64,000 nt of DNA from contig NZ_JHWD01000001.1 in assembly GCF_000622225.1 (NCBI RefSeq), positions 464,705 through 528,704 of the forward strand, given 5' to 3'. The notes under the pieces were generated by a model. It was not told where the DNA came from, searched no databases, and saw only the letters and a program-made list of their open reading frames with translations. Positions within the stretch are counted from its first letter, which is position 1; each line of letters starts with the position of its first letter. The DNA is from Roseomonas mucosa ATCC BAA-692. Its GTDB lineage: Bacteria > Pseudomonadota > Alphaproteobacteria > Acetobacterales > Acetobacteraceae. The position numbers and the translations under genes were made by a program. Positions 8,416 through 16,632 of this stretch are shown one piece after another.

Positions 8416-9291
8416 ATGACGATCCTGGTGACAGGCAGCACGGGCACGATCGGGGCGCGGATCGTGGAGGTCCTCCATGGCGCGGGGGCGCCGGTGCGGG
8501 CGATGGCGCGCGATCCCTCCAAGGGGAAGTTCCCCGCCGGGGTGGAGACGGCGGCGGGGGACCTCGGCGATCCGGAGGCGGTGCGGGCGGCGCTGAAGGG
8601 GGTGCGGACGCTCTTCCTGCTGAACGCGGTGGTGCCGGACGAGCTGACCCAGGCGCTGATGGTGCTGGGCCTGGCGCGGGAGGCCGGGATCGAACGGATC
8701 ATCTATTTCTCGGTGCTGAAGGCGGAGAGCAGCAGCGACGTGCCGCATTTCGCGGGCAAGTTCGCGGCGGAGCGGATGCTGGCCGAGCGCGGCATGGCGG
8801 CGACGGTCCTGCGCCCGGCCTATTTCATGCAGAACGACGCACAGCTGCGGCAGCCGATCGCGGAGCAGGGGGTCTATCCCATACCGGTGGGCTCGCGCGG
8901 GGTGGCGATGGTGGATGCGGAGGACATCGCGGGGGTCGCGGCGGCGGAGCTGCGCCGGCGGGATGCGGCAGCGGAGCCGCTGCCGCGCGAGGTCGTGGAG
9001 ATCCCGGGGCCGGAGGCGCTGACCGGGGAAGGGATCGCGGCGGCCTGGGCGGAGGCGCTGGGGCGGGCGGTGCGCTATGCGGGCGACGATCTCGATGCCT
9101 ATGAGCGGGCCTCGGCCGGGAAGATGCCGGGCTGGATGGCCTATGACATGCGGCGGATGTTCGGGCGCTTCCAGGAAGAGGGAATGACCGCGGCGGCGGG
9201 GGCCGGGGAGAGGGTGGAGGCGATCCTCGGGCGGAAGCGGCGGCGCTATCGCGACTTCGCGGCGGAGACGGCGGCGCGCTGGAAAGGGTGA
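8416..9291 (+). CDS. NmrA-like / atypical SDR NAD(P)-binding protein
   Basis: 291 aa. The Rossmann fingerprint stands at the N-terminus (ILVTGSTGTIGARIV), followed by RDPSKGKFP, typical of the NmrA/quinone-oxidoreductase-like extended SDRs that bind NAD(P)H. The SDR Tyr-x-x-x-Lys pair is not in classical form, which fits the atypical class (redox sensors or NAD(P)H:quinone-type reductases). The substrate is unknown. A GGAAAGGG site precedes the ATG. The following 284 bases (9292-9575) hold no supported feature before the transferase genes. Confidence 0.85.
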   Translation: MTILVTGSTGTIGARIVEVLHGAGAPVRAMARDPSKGKFPAGVETAAGDLGDPEAVRAALKGVRTLFLLNAVVPDELTQALMVLGLAREAGIERIIYFSVLKAESSSDVPHFAGKFAAERMLAERGMAATVLRPAYFMQNDAQLRQPIAEQGVYPIPVGSRGVAMVDAEDIAGVAAAELRRRDAAAEPLPREVVEIPGPEALTGEGIAAAWAEALGRAVRYAGDDLDAYERASAGKMPGWMAYDMRRMFGRFQEEGMTAAAGAGERVEAILGRKRRRYRDFAAETAARWKG

Positions 9292-9575
9292 GGGACGGGC
9301 GGCGCGCTGTCCTGCCCTGCCTCGCGGGCGGCTCCGGCCTCCCGCGCCAGCGTCTCGCGCCCGGAGCCTGCACCTGGGTGTTGCGGGGGCGTGAAGGTGC
9401 GGTTTTCGTGCTGGCCGGGGCCTTGCGCGGGCTGGCGCCGCCGCCGATGCTCCGCGCCATGGGCCGTGGGGGCGGCTGGCGGGGCTCTGGAGCCTCGCGG
9501 GTCCTTCCGGGCCGGTGGGGAGGTGGCCGCGCCGCGCCGGTGGCGCGCGGGGCTGCCCGGGAAATGGAGCCCGAC

Positions 9576-10199
9576 ATGAAGTTCTACTATTCGCCCGGCG
9601 CCTGCAGCCTCGGCATCCACGTGATCCTGGAAGAGATCGGCAAGCCCTATGAGGGCGTGGTGGTGTCGCTGAAGGAACAGGCGCAGATGAAGCCCGAGTT
9701 CCTGGCGGTGAACCCGAAGCACAAGGTGCCGACGCTGCAGCGGGACGACGGTTCCGTGGTGACGGAATGGCCGGCGATCGCGCTGTTTCTGGCGGGGTCG
9801 AACCCGGAGAAGGCGCTGTGGCCGGCGGAACTGGAGGCGCAGGTCCGGGTATTGGAGACGGTGGACTATGTCTGCGGCACGGTGCATCCGCAGGCCTTCT
9901 CGCGCATCTTCGGCCCGGCGCGCTTCGCGCCCAGCGAGGCGGACCATCCCAAGGTGCTGGAGACCGGCAAGGCGAATGCCGTGAAGTATTTCGACACGCT
10001 GGAGAAGGGATGGAAGGGCGGCGACTGGGCGGTGCCCGGCGGCTATTCCATCGCGGACGCGGCGCTGTTCTTTGTCGAGTACTGGTGGGCGAAGCGGGTG
10101 GGCGAGACGCTGCCGCCGAAGCTCGCCGCGCATCTGGAGCGGATGCTGGCCCGGCCGGCGGTGAAGCGGGCACTGGAAGCCGAGGGACTGCCGGCGTGA
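9576..10199 (+). CDS. Glutathione S-transferase
   Basis: 207 aa from the ATG at 9576 (MKFYYSPGACSLGIHVILEE), with GGAG about 7 bases upstream. The N-terminal thioredoxin-like domain has the YSPGACS catalytic region of bacterial beta-class GSTs and the cis-Pro segment KVPTL, then the glutathione gamma-Glu contact region VTEWPAI. The C-terminal domain is helical with SIADAALF. It conjugates or removes glutathione from electrophiles. The stop overlaps a GTG of the next GST reading frame (GTGA), so the two are probably translated together. Confidence 0.9.
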   Translation: MKFYYSPGACSLGIHVILEEIGKPYEGVVVSLKEQAQMKPEFLAVNPKHKVPTLQRDDGSVVTEWPAIALFLAGSNPEKALWPAELEAQVRVLETVDYVCGTVHPQAFSRIFGPARFAPSEADHPKVLETGKANAVKYFDTLEKGWKGGDWAVPGGYSIADAALFFVEYWWAKRVGETLPPKLAAHLERMLARPAVKRALEAEGLPA

Positions 10200-10228
10200 C
10201 GCTGGCGGAAGGCCGGAGCGGGGACGGG

Positions 10229-10861
10229 ATGGTGCCGCGGATGGTCCTCTGGGGCGCCCGGGGGACCACCTCCACCATCCCGCATCTGCTGCTGGCGGAG
10301 GCGGGGGCGGCGTTCGAGGTGCGGTTCCTGAGCCTGAAGGATGGGGAGCACCGGAGGCCGGAATACCTGGCGGTGAACCCCAAGGGCGAGGTGCCGGCCC
10401 TGGTGGTGGGGCAGAGGGTGGTGACGGAGATCCCGGCCATCTGCGTCTTCATCGCCGAGGCGAATCCCGCGGCGAGGCTGTTGCCGGCCGATCCGCTGGA
10501 GAAGGCGCTGGCGCTGTCCTGGCTGCAATGGTGCTCCTTCCGGCAGGCGCAGAGCTTCTTTCCCGGCTTCATGCCGCAGCGCTTCATCGAGGGCGATGCC
10601 GAGGCGGCGAAGCTGCGGGCGGCCTCGATCGGGCGCGTGGCGGAGGCGATGCGGCAGGCGGCCGGGGCACTGTCGCGTGGCGGCGGGCATCTGGGCGGCG
10701 AACGGCCGGGGCTGGCGGATTACTACCTGTTCATGCAGGAGCGCTGGGCGGCGCGGGCCTTCGGGCTGGAGCTGCCGGCGGAATGCCGCGAGCACCAGGC
10801 CCGCATGGCGGCGCGGCCGGCGGTGGCGCGGGTGATGGAGACGGAGGGACTGGCGCCATGA
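10229..10861 (+). CDS. Second glutathione S-transferase family protein
   Basis: 210 aa from the ATG at 10229; the frame can also start at a GTG (10196) overlapping the previous stop. The N-terminal half follows the GST pattern (LWGARGTTSTIPHLLLAE, NPKGEVPALVV, VTEIPAICVFIAE), and the C-terminal domain contains LADYYLFMQERW. It is clearly related in layout to the gene before it, though not a close copy, so an old tandem duplication is possible. Its last bases overlap the next start (ATGA at 10858). Substrate unknown. Confidence 0.85.
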   Translation: MVPRMVLWGARGTTSTIPHLLLAEAGAAFEVRFLSLKDGEHRRPEYLAVNPKGEVPALVVGQRVVTEIPAICVFIAEANPAARLLPADPLEKALALSWLQWCSFRQAQSFFPGFMPQRFIEGDAEAAKLRAASIGRVAEAMRQAAGALSRGGGHLGGERPGLADYYLFMQERWAARAFGLELPAECREHQARMAARPAVARVMETEGLAP

Positions 10862-11460
10862 CGGAGGTTTCGGACGCGGTGCCGGAGCGGCGGGTGGCCT
10901 TCTGGTTCCTGCGCCACGGCGAGACGGACTGGAATGCGCGCGGCCTGAGCCAGGGCAATGTGGACATCCCGCTGAACGGCGTGGGCGTGGAGCAGGCGCG
11001 GCGCGCGGCGCTGGCCTTGCAGGAGCCGGGCGAGGGTCGGCGCATCGTTTCCATCGTGGCCTCGCCGCTGGGGCGCGCGCAGCATACGGCGCGGATCGTG
11101 GCCGAGGCGCTGGGGCTGGACTTCTCCACCGACGAGGAACTGCGCGAGGTGGGCTTCGGCGTGCAGGAAGGCCAGCCGATGGCCGGCTGGTTTGACGACT
11201 GGGTCGAGGGGCGCTTCACCCCGGAAGGGGCGGAAAGCTTCGCGTCTCTGCGGACGCGCACGGTGCGGGCGATCGACCGGGCGCTGGCCCTGCCGGGGCC
11301 GGTGCTGGTCGTGGCGCATGGGGCGCTGTGGCGCGCCTTCCGCCAGTCGGCCGGGCTGGAGGCGAATGTGCGCACGCCGAATGCGCTGCCGCTCTGGGTG
11401 GAGCCACCGCTGGGCGGCGGCGATGCCTGGCGTTTCACCCCGGCGGAACTGGCGGGGTAG
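10858..11460 (+). CDS. Histidine phosphatase family protein (phosphoglycerate mutase-like)
   Basis: 200 aa. The RHGETDWN motif carries the phospho-accepting His; further conserved parts are S-P-L-G-R-A (SPLGRAQHTA), the acid Glu (ELREVGFG) and the second His in VVAHGALWRAF. The family covers cofactor-dependent mutases and broad phosphatases such as GpmB and CobC; the short length favours a phosphatase. It is translationally coupled to the GST gene (ATGA), so it may act in the same pathway, which is unknown. Confidence 0.87.
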   Translation: MTEVSDAVPERRVAFWFLRHGETDWNARGLSQGNVDIPLNGVGVEQARRAALALQEPGEGRRIVSIVASPLGRAQHTARIVAEALGLDFSTDEELREVGFGVQEGQPMAGWFDDWVEGRFTPEGAESFASLRTRTVRAIDRALALPGPVLVVAHGALWRAFRQSAGLEANVRTPNALPLWVEPPLGGGDAWRFTPAELAG

Positions 11461-11481
11461 GGGCGGCGGCGCGCCCCAAGG

Positions 11482-11815
11482 TCCGGCGTTGCACCGTCCC
11501 GGGCGAAAGGCTCTGCCTTTCCCCCGGACCCCCTATCCGCCAGGACGCTGCGCGCCCTGGACCCGATGAGTTGGCCCTTGCTGGGTTCGGATCGCGCCGG
11601 AGAGCGACGCTCTCCGGCGGACTGCCGCTGCCACCAGCACGGAGACGGTGTCTTCTCTTCCTTTCGGGAGCCCTGCGTTGCCACTTGCTTCCGGGGATCA
11701 GGCCGCAGACCGACGGCAACCATGCAGAGCCAACTCGGGCCCGGGGTCCGGGGACCGGCTTCGGTCCCCGGCGGAGAGGGGGTCCGGCGGGAGAGGCGGC
11801 GCCTCTCCCCCGGGG
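11482..11815 (-). repeat. Dispersed palindromic repeat, near-full copy (reverse orientation)
   Basis: About 330 bp and close to the reverse complement of the copy at 16132. All five palindromic modules are present: GGCGAAAGGCTCTGCCTTTCCCCC, CCAGGACGCTGCGCGCCCTGG, GCCGGAGAGCGACGCTCTCCGGC, GGGGACCGGCTTCGGTCCCC and GGGAGAGGCGGCGCCTCTCCC. It fills the convergent gap between the phosphatase gene and the secreted-protein gene, and may act as a two-way terminator. Short reading frames in it are not genes. Confidence 0.85.
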
Positions 11816-11852
11816 CCGGTGGCCAGGGCTTGCGTGGCCGGGAAAAGCCAGG

Positions 11853-12254
11853 TCAGTCCAGCGAGATGGAAAGGCGGAAGGGTTCGGCATAGGCGCCGCG
11901 CGCGAGCTGGCCGACCTGGATGCGGTAGGTGCGGCGTTCTGTGCGGAAGGTGACCTCGCGCTGATCCTCCGCGACGCCCGGGATGTCCAGGACGATGTTG
12001 GGGGAGGCGGTGAGGCGGAGATTCGCCGTCTGGTTCGGGGCGGTGGTCAGCGCGTAGCAGAGGGTGTCGCGGGCCGGTGCCATGCCGGCGATCTCGATGC
12101 CGTTCTGGCCACGGTCGAAGCGGACGACCTGGCAGGAGGGTGCGGCCCGGGCCGCGTGGGGCACCGTGGAGGCCAGGAGCAGGACCAGGGTGGTGGTGGC
12201 CCGGGCGATGGTCCGCGGCGGATGGATTCGCGGGAACGGGATGGGGCGGAACAA
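11853..12254 (-). CDS. Small secreted protein of unknown function
   Basis: 133 aa with a signal peptide (basic start, hydrophobic TTLVLLLASTV, then cleavage near AARA-AP). The mature part is about 95 residues, probably all beta, with two Cys (one just after cleavage, one in DTLCYAL) that could form a disulfide. The pattern FDRGQNGIEIAGMA...TLCYALTTAPNQT is reminiscent of small periplasmic beta proteins, but I cannot name a family with confidence. The repeat lies downstream of it. Confidence 0.6.
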   Translation of the reverse strand: MFRPIPFPRIHPPRTIARATTTLVLLLASTVPHAARAAPSCQVVRFDRGQNGIEIAGMAPARDTLCYALTTAPNQTANLRLTASPNIVLDIPGVAEDQREVTFRTERRTYRIQVGQLARGAYAEPFRLSISLD

Positions 12255-12368
12255 GGACGGGCGGCTCCCTCTGTCTTCCGGGACAGGAAAGAGAGCCGAC
12301 CCGGGGGGGACGTCAACCGGGATATGGGTCCCGTATCGTATCGTCCCGCCCGGGCCCGGTGGGGCGGC

Positions 12369-12791
12369 TCAGGCCAGGCTGGCGTCGAGGCTGATCTCGG
12401 CCTTCAACAGCTTGGAGACGGGGCAGCCGGCCTTGGCCTTGGCGGCGAGCTCCTGGAATTTCGCGTCGTCGATGCCGGGGATCTTCGCCTTGAGGGTCAG
12501 GCGGACGGCGGTGATGGCGAAGCCGTCGGGCTGCTTGTCGAGCGTGACCTCGGCCTCGGTGGCGAGTTCGTCCGCCTTGAAGCCGGCCTCGCCCAGGATG
12601 TTGCTCAGCGCCATGGAGAAGCAGCCGGCATGGGCTGCGCCGATCAGTTCCTCCGGGTTGGTGCCGGGCGTGTCGCCGAAGCGGGTGTTGAAGCCGTAGG
12701 GCTGGTTCTTCAGGGCGCCGCTCTCGGTGGAGATGGTGCCCTTGCCGTCCTTCAGCCCACCCTGCCAGACGGCGGATCCGTGCTTCTTCAT
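12369..12791 (-). CDS. osmC: OsmC-type peroxiredoxin (hydroperoxide reductase)
   Basis: 140 aa from the ATG at 12791 with an AGGAGAG site. OsmC/Ohr proteins reduce organic hydroperoxides with two conserved cysteines, both present: AAHAGCFSM and KAGCPVSKL. The start (KHGSAVWQGGLKDGKGTIST) matches the OsmC subgroup rather than Ohr. It protects against peroxides in stationary or osmotic stress. It is divergent from rplY. The upstream region has a weak EcfG-like match (GGAAA, 17 bases, CGCT), too degenerate to call. Confidence 0.92.
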   Translation of the reverse strand: MKKHGSAVWQGGLKDGKGTISTESGALKNQPYGFNTRFGDTPGTNPEELIGAAHAGCFSMALSNILGEAGFKADELATEAEVTLDKQPDGFAITAVRLTLKAKIPGIDDAKFQELAAKAKAGCPVSKLLKAEISLDASLA

Positions 12792-12986
12792 GCGTCGCTC
12801 TCCTGTTCGGGGATCGGGCGGCCGGGCCGCCGCTGCCCTGGAAAGCGGGTTCGGGCGGGGGAGGTTTCCTCGGGCCGGGACCCCGGGGTGGTGGCACCCA
12901 TGCGGAGTGCGGCGTTGCGCGGGCGGGATGTGTGGGGTAGGAGAGGCGCGCACGCTGGCACCCCTGGAGGCCGGCGCGCGATCTGT

Positions 12987-13015
12987 TTTTCACGACATTC
13001 GTGTTTTCACGACAT
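12987..13015 (+). promoter_or_regulatory. Direct repeat in the rplY leader
   Basis: TTTTCACGACAT occurs twice with a 17-base period (12987-12998 and 13004-13015), ending 17 bases before the rplY start and just before the AAGGAATAA ribosome site. It is markedly AT-richer than its surroundings. It may be a promoter/operator or a mRNA-binding site; I cannot tell which. Confidence 0.45.
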
Positions 13016-13032
13016 CCCAAGGAATAACGGCC

Positions 13033-13668
13033 ATGGTCCAGACCATCCGGATCGAAGCCGCGGCGCGCGAGCAGGCAGGTAAGGGGGCGGCACGCGCGAC
13101 CCGGCGGGCGGGACATGTTCCCGCGGTGATCTACGGCGCGAAGCAGGAGGCGACGCTGATCAGCCTCGATCCGCGCATCGTGGTGAAGGAGCTGCAGAAG
13201 GGCGGCTGGAAGTCGCACCTCTATGAGGTGGTGGTGGATGGCCAGGCCACCCGCACGCTGATGCGGGACGTGCAGTTCCATCCGGTGACGGACATGCCGC
13301 TGCATGTGGACTTCCAGCGCCTCGCCCCGGGGCAGAAGATCCGCGTCATGGTGCCGGTGAATTTCCTGAACGAGGAAAGCGCGCCGGGCATCAAGGAAGG
13401 CGGCACGCTGAACGTCGTGCGCCGCGAGATCGAGGTGCTGTCCGATCCGGACGCCGTGCCGGAGGCCTTCGAGATCGACGTGGCCGAGGGCACGATCGGC
13501 GACACCTTCCGCTGGTCCAACGTGAAGGACGTGTTCGGCACCGAGGCGGTGCTGGGCCGTGACTTCGTGGTGGCGACGCTCGCCCCGCCGACGGTCGAGG
13601 AAGAGGTGGTGATCGTGGCGCCCGCGCCGGCGGCCCCCGCCGCCCCGGCCAAGAAGGGCAAGAAGTAA
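13033..13668 (+). CDS. rplY: 50S ribosomal protein L25 (general stress protein Ctc form)
   Basis: 211 aa from the ATG at 13033 with AAGGAATAA upstream. It binds 5S rRNA in the 50S subunit. The long form has an N-terminal L25 domain (RRAGHVPAVIYGAKQEATLI; the strand LMRDVQFHPVTDMPLHVDFQ) and a C-terminal TL5/Ctc beta domain, ending in an Ala/Pro/Lys-rich tail (EEEVVIVAPAPAAP). It is followed after 12 bases by pth, the usual alphaproteobacterial order. Confidence 0.96.
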   Translation: MVQTIRIEAAAREQAGKGAARATRRAGHVPAVIYGAKQEATLISLDPRIVVKELQKGGWKSHLYEVVVDGQATRTLMRDVQFHPVTDMPLHVDFQRLAPGQKIRVMVPVNFLNEESAPGIKEGGTLNVVRREIEVLSDPDAVPEAFEIDVAEGTIGDTFRWSNVKDVFGTEAVLGRDFVVATLAPPTVEEEVVIVAPAPAAPAAPAKKGKK

Positions 13669-13680
13669 GGAACCGTTGCG

Positions 13681-14265
13681 GTGCTGCTGTGGGTGGGCCT
13701 GGGCAATCCGGGCCGGGAACATGCGCGGCAGCGCCACAACATCGGTTTCATGGCGCTGGACGCCATCGCGCGCCGCCACGGCTTCGGGCCGTGGCGGAGC
13801 CGCTTCAAGGGCGAGATTGCCGATGGCAGCATCGCCGGGCAGCGGATCACGCTGCTGAAGCCGCAGACCTACATGAATGCGAGTGGCCAGTCGGTGCAGC
13901 CGGCGGCGGGTTTCCACAAGATCCCTCCTGCCGATGTCTGGGCCTTCCATGACGAGCTGGATCTCGCGCCGGGCAAGGTGCGGGTGAAGCGGGGTGGGGG
14001 TGCTGCCGGGCATAACGGGCTGCGGGACATGCAGCGGGCCTTCGGCAGCCCGGATTTCTGGCGGGTGCGGCTGGGCATCGGGCATCCGGGGATGAAGGAG
14101 CGCGTGCACGGACATGTGCTCGGCGATTTCGCCAAGGCCGACACCTGGGTGGAGCCGCTGCTGGACGCGGTGGCCGATGCGGCGCCGCTGCTGGCGCAGG
14201 GGCGGCCTGAGGAGTTCATGACCAAGGTGGCGCTGCTGACCCAGGGGGTCGAGCAGAAGGGCTGA
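13681..14265 (+). CDS. pth: Peptidyl-tRNA hydrolase
   Basis: 194 aa from a GTG at 13681. It recycles peptidyl-tRNAs released by stalled ribosomes. Signature residues: LGNPG with Asn, the catalytic His in RHNIGF, TYMN with Asn, the HDELDL Asp and [13 protein letters not shown] with Asn. The length is normal. It is in the rplY operon. The 261 bases after it (14266-14526) carry no supported gene. Confidence 0.96.
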   Translation: MLLWVGLGNPGREHARQRHNIGFMALDAIARRHGFGPWRSRFKGEIADGSIAGQRITLLKPQTYMNASGQSVQPAAGFHKIPPADVWAFHDELDLAPGKVRVKRGGGAAGHNGLRDMQRAFGSPDFWRVRLGIGHPGMKERVHGHVLGDFAKADTWVEPLLDAVADAAPLLAQGRPEEFMTKVALLTQGVEQKG

Positions 14266-14526
14266 GGGGCGGGGTTTCCGCCGGAAGCGGATCGGGTCGA
14301 TGCCGGTCCCTCGTGCCGTCCTCATGGACGAGGTGGTGCCGGTGCCTGTTCGGCTTTCCCGATACTGCCCGGGACGGGCATGGCGGGTTCCGCTTCATGG
14401 GATGCTGTCCCAGGAATGCCGCCGTTTCGCGAAAATGACCTGCCGTGGATTTCATCTGCCGCCGAGGCCGGCGCAATCACCGATGCGCGAGGATGCTTCT
14501 TCGCAACGGCACAAAGGCTGCTGGCG

Positions 14527-15534
14527 ATGGAGCCTGGAAAGACCTGGCCGGCCCTGGACTTCGTGCTGCGCCATGCGCTGACGGGAGGCGGGCTCCTCGT
14601 TCTGGTGAGCTGGGGCAGCATGGCCCTGGGGGCGGCGCTGGCTTATCTGTTCCAGGCGCCTGCCGAGCCGCGGAAGTCGCTGCGCGGCTTCCTGCGCTTC
14701 TGCTTTCCGGCGGAGATGTTCCGGCACCGCTCGGTCCGGGTGGATGTGGCGTTTGTCGCCGTGGCCTGGGTGATCGACAAGCTGCTGATCGTGCCGGCGC
14801 TGCTGTCCAACGGCGCGGTGACCTTTGCCGCCTGGTCGGCGATGCAGGGTGTCCTCGGGGCGCGGGAGGGCGGGTCGCAGGGCTGGTGGAGCTGGGCGGC
14901 GCTGCTGGTGGGCTCGGTGGTGTTCCAGGATTTCGTGAACTTCTTCCGGCACTACCTGGAGCACAAGGTTCCGGCGCTCTGGGAATTCCACAAGGTGCAT
15001 CACAGCGCCGAGTTCCTGGTGCCACTGTCGAACCGCCGGCAGCATCCGGGCGAGCGCTTCATGGAGCTGATGAGCGGGGCCGTGGTGGTGGGCGCCTTCA
15101 TCGGCCTGGCCTGCTATCTGCTGGGCCTGCCGCCGACCGAGACGGTGCTGATGGGGATGGACGCCTATTTCCTTTGCGACGTGCTGTCCTTCTACCAGCT
15201 TCGCCACTCGCATATCGCGCTCTCCTTCGGGCGGTTCGAGCGGTATGTGATGAGCCCGGCGCAGCATCACCTGCACCACAGTTGCGAGGTGCGGGACTGG
15301 GACGTCAATTTCGGCACCTTCCTGGCTGTCTGGGACCAGCTGTTCGGCACCTTCCGGCCGACCGACACGCAGTACCGCTTCCGCCTGGGGCTGGGGCCGG
15401 AGGAGCAGGGGCGGTACGACAGCGTGCCGAAGCTGCTGGCGGCACCCTTCCTGGGGCTGTGGCGGATGTTCGGGGCGCGGCGGCCGACGCCCGGGATGGC
15501 GCCGATGGCCGGGTCCATGGAAGGCGGGGACTGA
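14527..15534 (+). CDS. Sterol desaturase / fatty acid hydroxylase family membrane protein
   Basis: 335 aa from the ATG at 14527; an in-frame ATG at 14380 would add 49 residues that look non-coding. An integral membrane di-iron oxygenase. The His clusters are present in order: FFRHYLEHK, FHKVHHSAEF, RHSHI and AQHHLHHS. The family hydroxylates or desaturates lipids (sterols, carotenoids, fatty acids); in bacteria the substrate is often a hopanoid, carotenoid or ornithine lipid, so it is left open. It sits between pth and ychF, which are normally adjacent. Confidence 0.85.
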   Translation: MEPGKTWPALDFVLRHALTGGGLLVLVSWGSMALGAALAYLFQAPAEPRKSLRGFLRFCFPAEMFRHRSVRVDVAFVAVAWVIDKLLIVPALLSNGAVTFAAWSAMQGVLGAREGGSQGWWSWAALLVGSVVFQDFVNFFRHYLEHKVPALWEFHKVHHSAEFLVPLSNRRQHPGERFMELMSGAVVVGAFIGLACYLLGLPPTETVLMGMDAYFLCDVLSFYQLRHSHIALSFGRFERYVMSPAQHHLHHSCEVRDWDVNFGTFLAVWDQLFGTFRPTDTQYRFRLGLGPEEQGRYDSVPKLLAAPFLGLWRMFGARRPTPGMAPMAGSMEGGD

Positions 15535-15685
15535 GGGCCGGAACCGGGCCTGGCGCGGCGGTCCTGACGCGGCTGGGGATGACGCCCGGCGGAGGTTGAG
15601 GCGGGGCGTTCCGCTGGGGCGCGATCCGTCCTATCGGTGGGCGGAATGCCGGCCCGGCCGGCGATCTTTCCGGGAGAGACCTGCC

Positions 15686-16087
15686 TTGTCCGCCGCTGCC
15701 GCCCCCGAAGCGACCCAGACCGTCACCATCTGGCACAACCCGGCCTGCGGCACCTCCCGCAAGGTGCTGGCGGCGATCCGCGCCGCGGGTGTGGAGCCGG
15801 TGGTGGTCGAGTACCTGAAGACCCCGCCTTCCGCTGCGGAGATCCGCGCGGCCTGCGCGCGGATGGGGATCTCGCCCCGCAGCCTGCTGCGCCGGAAGGC
15901 ACCGGAATTCGCGATCCAGGAGCTGGACGATCCCGGACTGCCGGCCAAGGTGGCGGTGGAGGCCATGGTGAAGACGCCGGCGCTGATCGAGCGGCCTGTG
16001 GTGCTGGCGCCGGGCGGCGCGCGGCTGTGCCGGCCGCCGGAGTTGGTGGCGGAGATCGTGCCGGGGGCGGTGGTGAAGCCGGGCTGA
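15686..16087 (+). CDS. arsC: Arsenate reductase, glutaredoxin-dependent (ArsC)
   Basis: 133 aa from a TTG at 15686, chosen for GGGAGAG 8 bases upstream; no suitable ATG or GTG exists at this site. It reduces arsenate to arsenite with glutathione/glutaredoxin. The catalytic Cys lies in IWHNPACGTSRKVL, as in plasmid R773 ArsC, and the three Arg positions that bind arsenate are plausible (SPRSLLRRK, IERPVV, GARLCRP). No ars operon surrounds it, so a general ArsC/YffB-like thiol role is possible. Confidence 0.86.
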   Translation: MSAAAAPEATQTVTIWHNPACGTSRKVLAAIRAAGVEPVVVEYLKTPPSAAEIRAACARMGISPRSLLRRKAPEFAIQELDDPGLPAKVAVEAMVKTPALIERPVVLAPGGARLCRPPELVAEIVPGAVVKPG

Positions 16088-16131
16088 GGCTGACGGCGAC
16101 TCTTCCTGGCTGTCGTCTCGCCTCGTGGTGG

Positions 16132-16465
16132 GCCGCCGGGGGAGAGGCTCTGCCTCTCCCGCCGGACCCCCTCTCCGCCGGGGACCGAAGCCGGTCCCCG
16201 GACCCCGGGCTTGCGTTGGCTCTGCGTGGTGGCCGTCAGCCTGCGGCTCGATCCCTGGGAGCAGGTGGCGACGCGGGGCTCCTCGTAGAAAGAAGACACC
16301 GTGTCCGCGCTGGCGGCGGCGTCAGCCGCCGGAGAGCCTGGCTCTCCGGCGCGATCCGGCCCCGGCAAGCACCAACCCATCGGGTCCAGGGCACGCAGTG
16401 TCCTGGCGGATAGGGGGTCCGGGGGAAAGGCGGAGCCTTGTCCCCCGGGACAGCGCAACGCCGGA
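16132..16465 (+). repeat. Dispersed palindromic repeat, full copy (forward)
   Basis: The reference copy. Five consecutive palindromic modules: GGGAGAGGCTCTGCCTCTCCC, GGGGACCGAAGCCGGTCCCC, GCCGGAGAGCCTGGCTCTCCGGC, CCAGGGCACGCAGTGTCCTGG and GGGGGAAAGGCGGAGCCTTGTCCCCC. Between modules two and three is a unique ~110-base linker including GCGACGCGGGGCTCC. It lies between arsC and ychF on the same strand, the only main copy not at a convergent junction. The remaining 16466-16632 carries only the ychF leader. Confidence 0.88.
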
Positions 16466-16632
16466 CGGGCAATGCGGGCCGGAGCTGTTGCGGTATCGTG
16501 CTGGCTGGCCTGCCAAGGCCTTACGGCTGGCCCTGCGGGCGCGGGCGGCGTAATGGCTGGGGCCGAACGGGACAGGGTCCGGGCGGGCTGCGGCAGCTCC
16601 CTCGCACGGGCGATGATTGAGAAAGACGGATC

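Noticed and set aside
9767..10228. Upstream part of the frame that leads into the second GST
   Set aside because: It overlaps the first GST in another frame and is Gly/Ala/Arg-rich; only the part from about 10196 is GST-like.
11461..11852. Short proteins within the repeat copies (for example ...VRGPASVPGGEGVRRERR...)
   Set aside because: Their similarity between loci reflects the repeated DNA itself; stems and linkers dictate the codons, starts are not conserved and no ribosome sites are present.
12792..12900. EcfG promoter for osmC
   Set aside because: The best match, GGAAA-N17-CGCT, deviates in both boxes.
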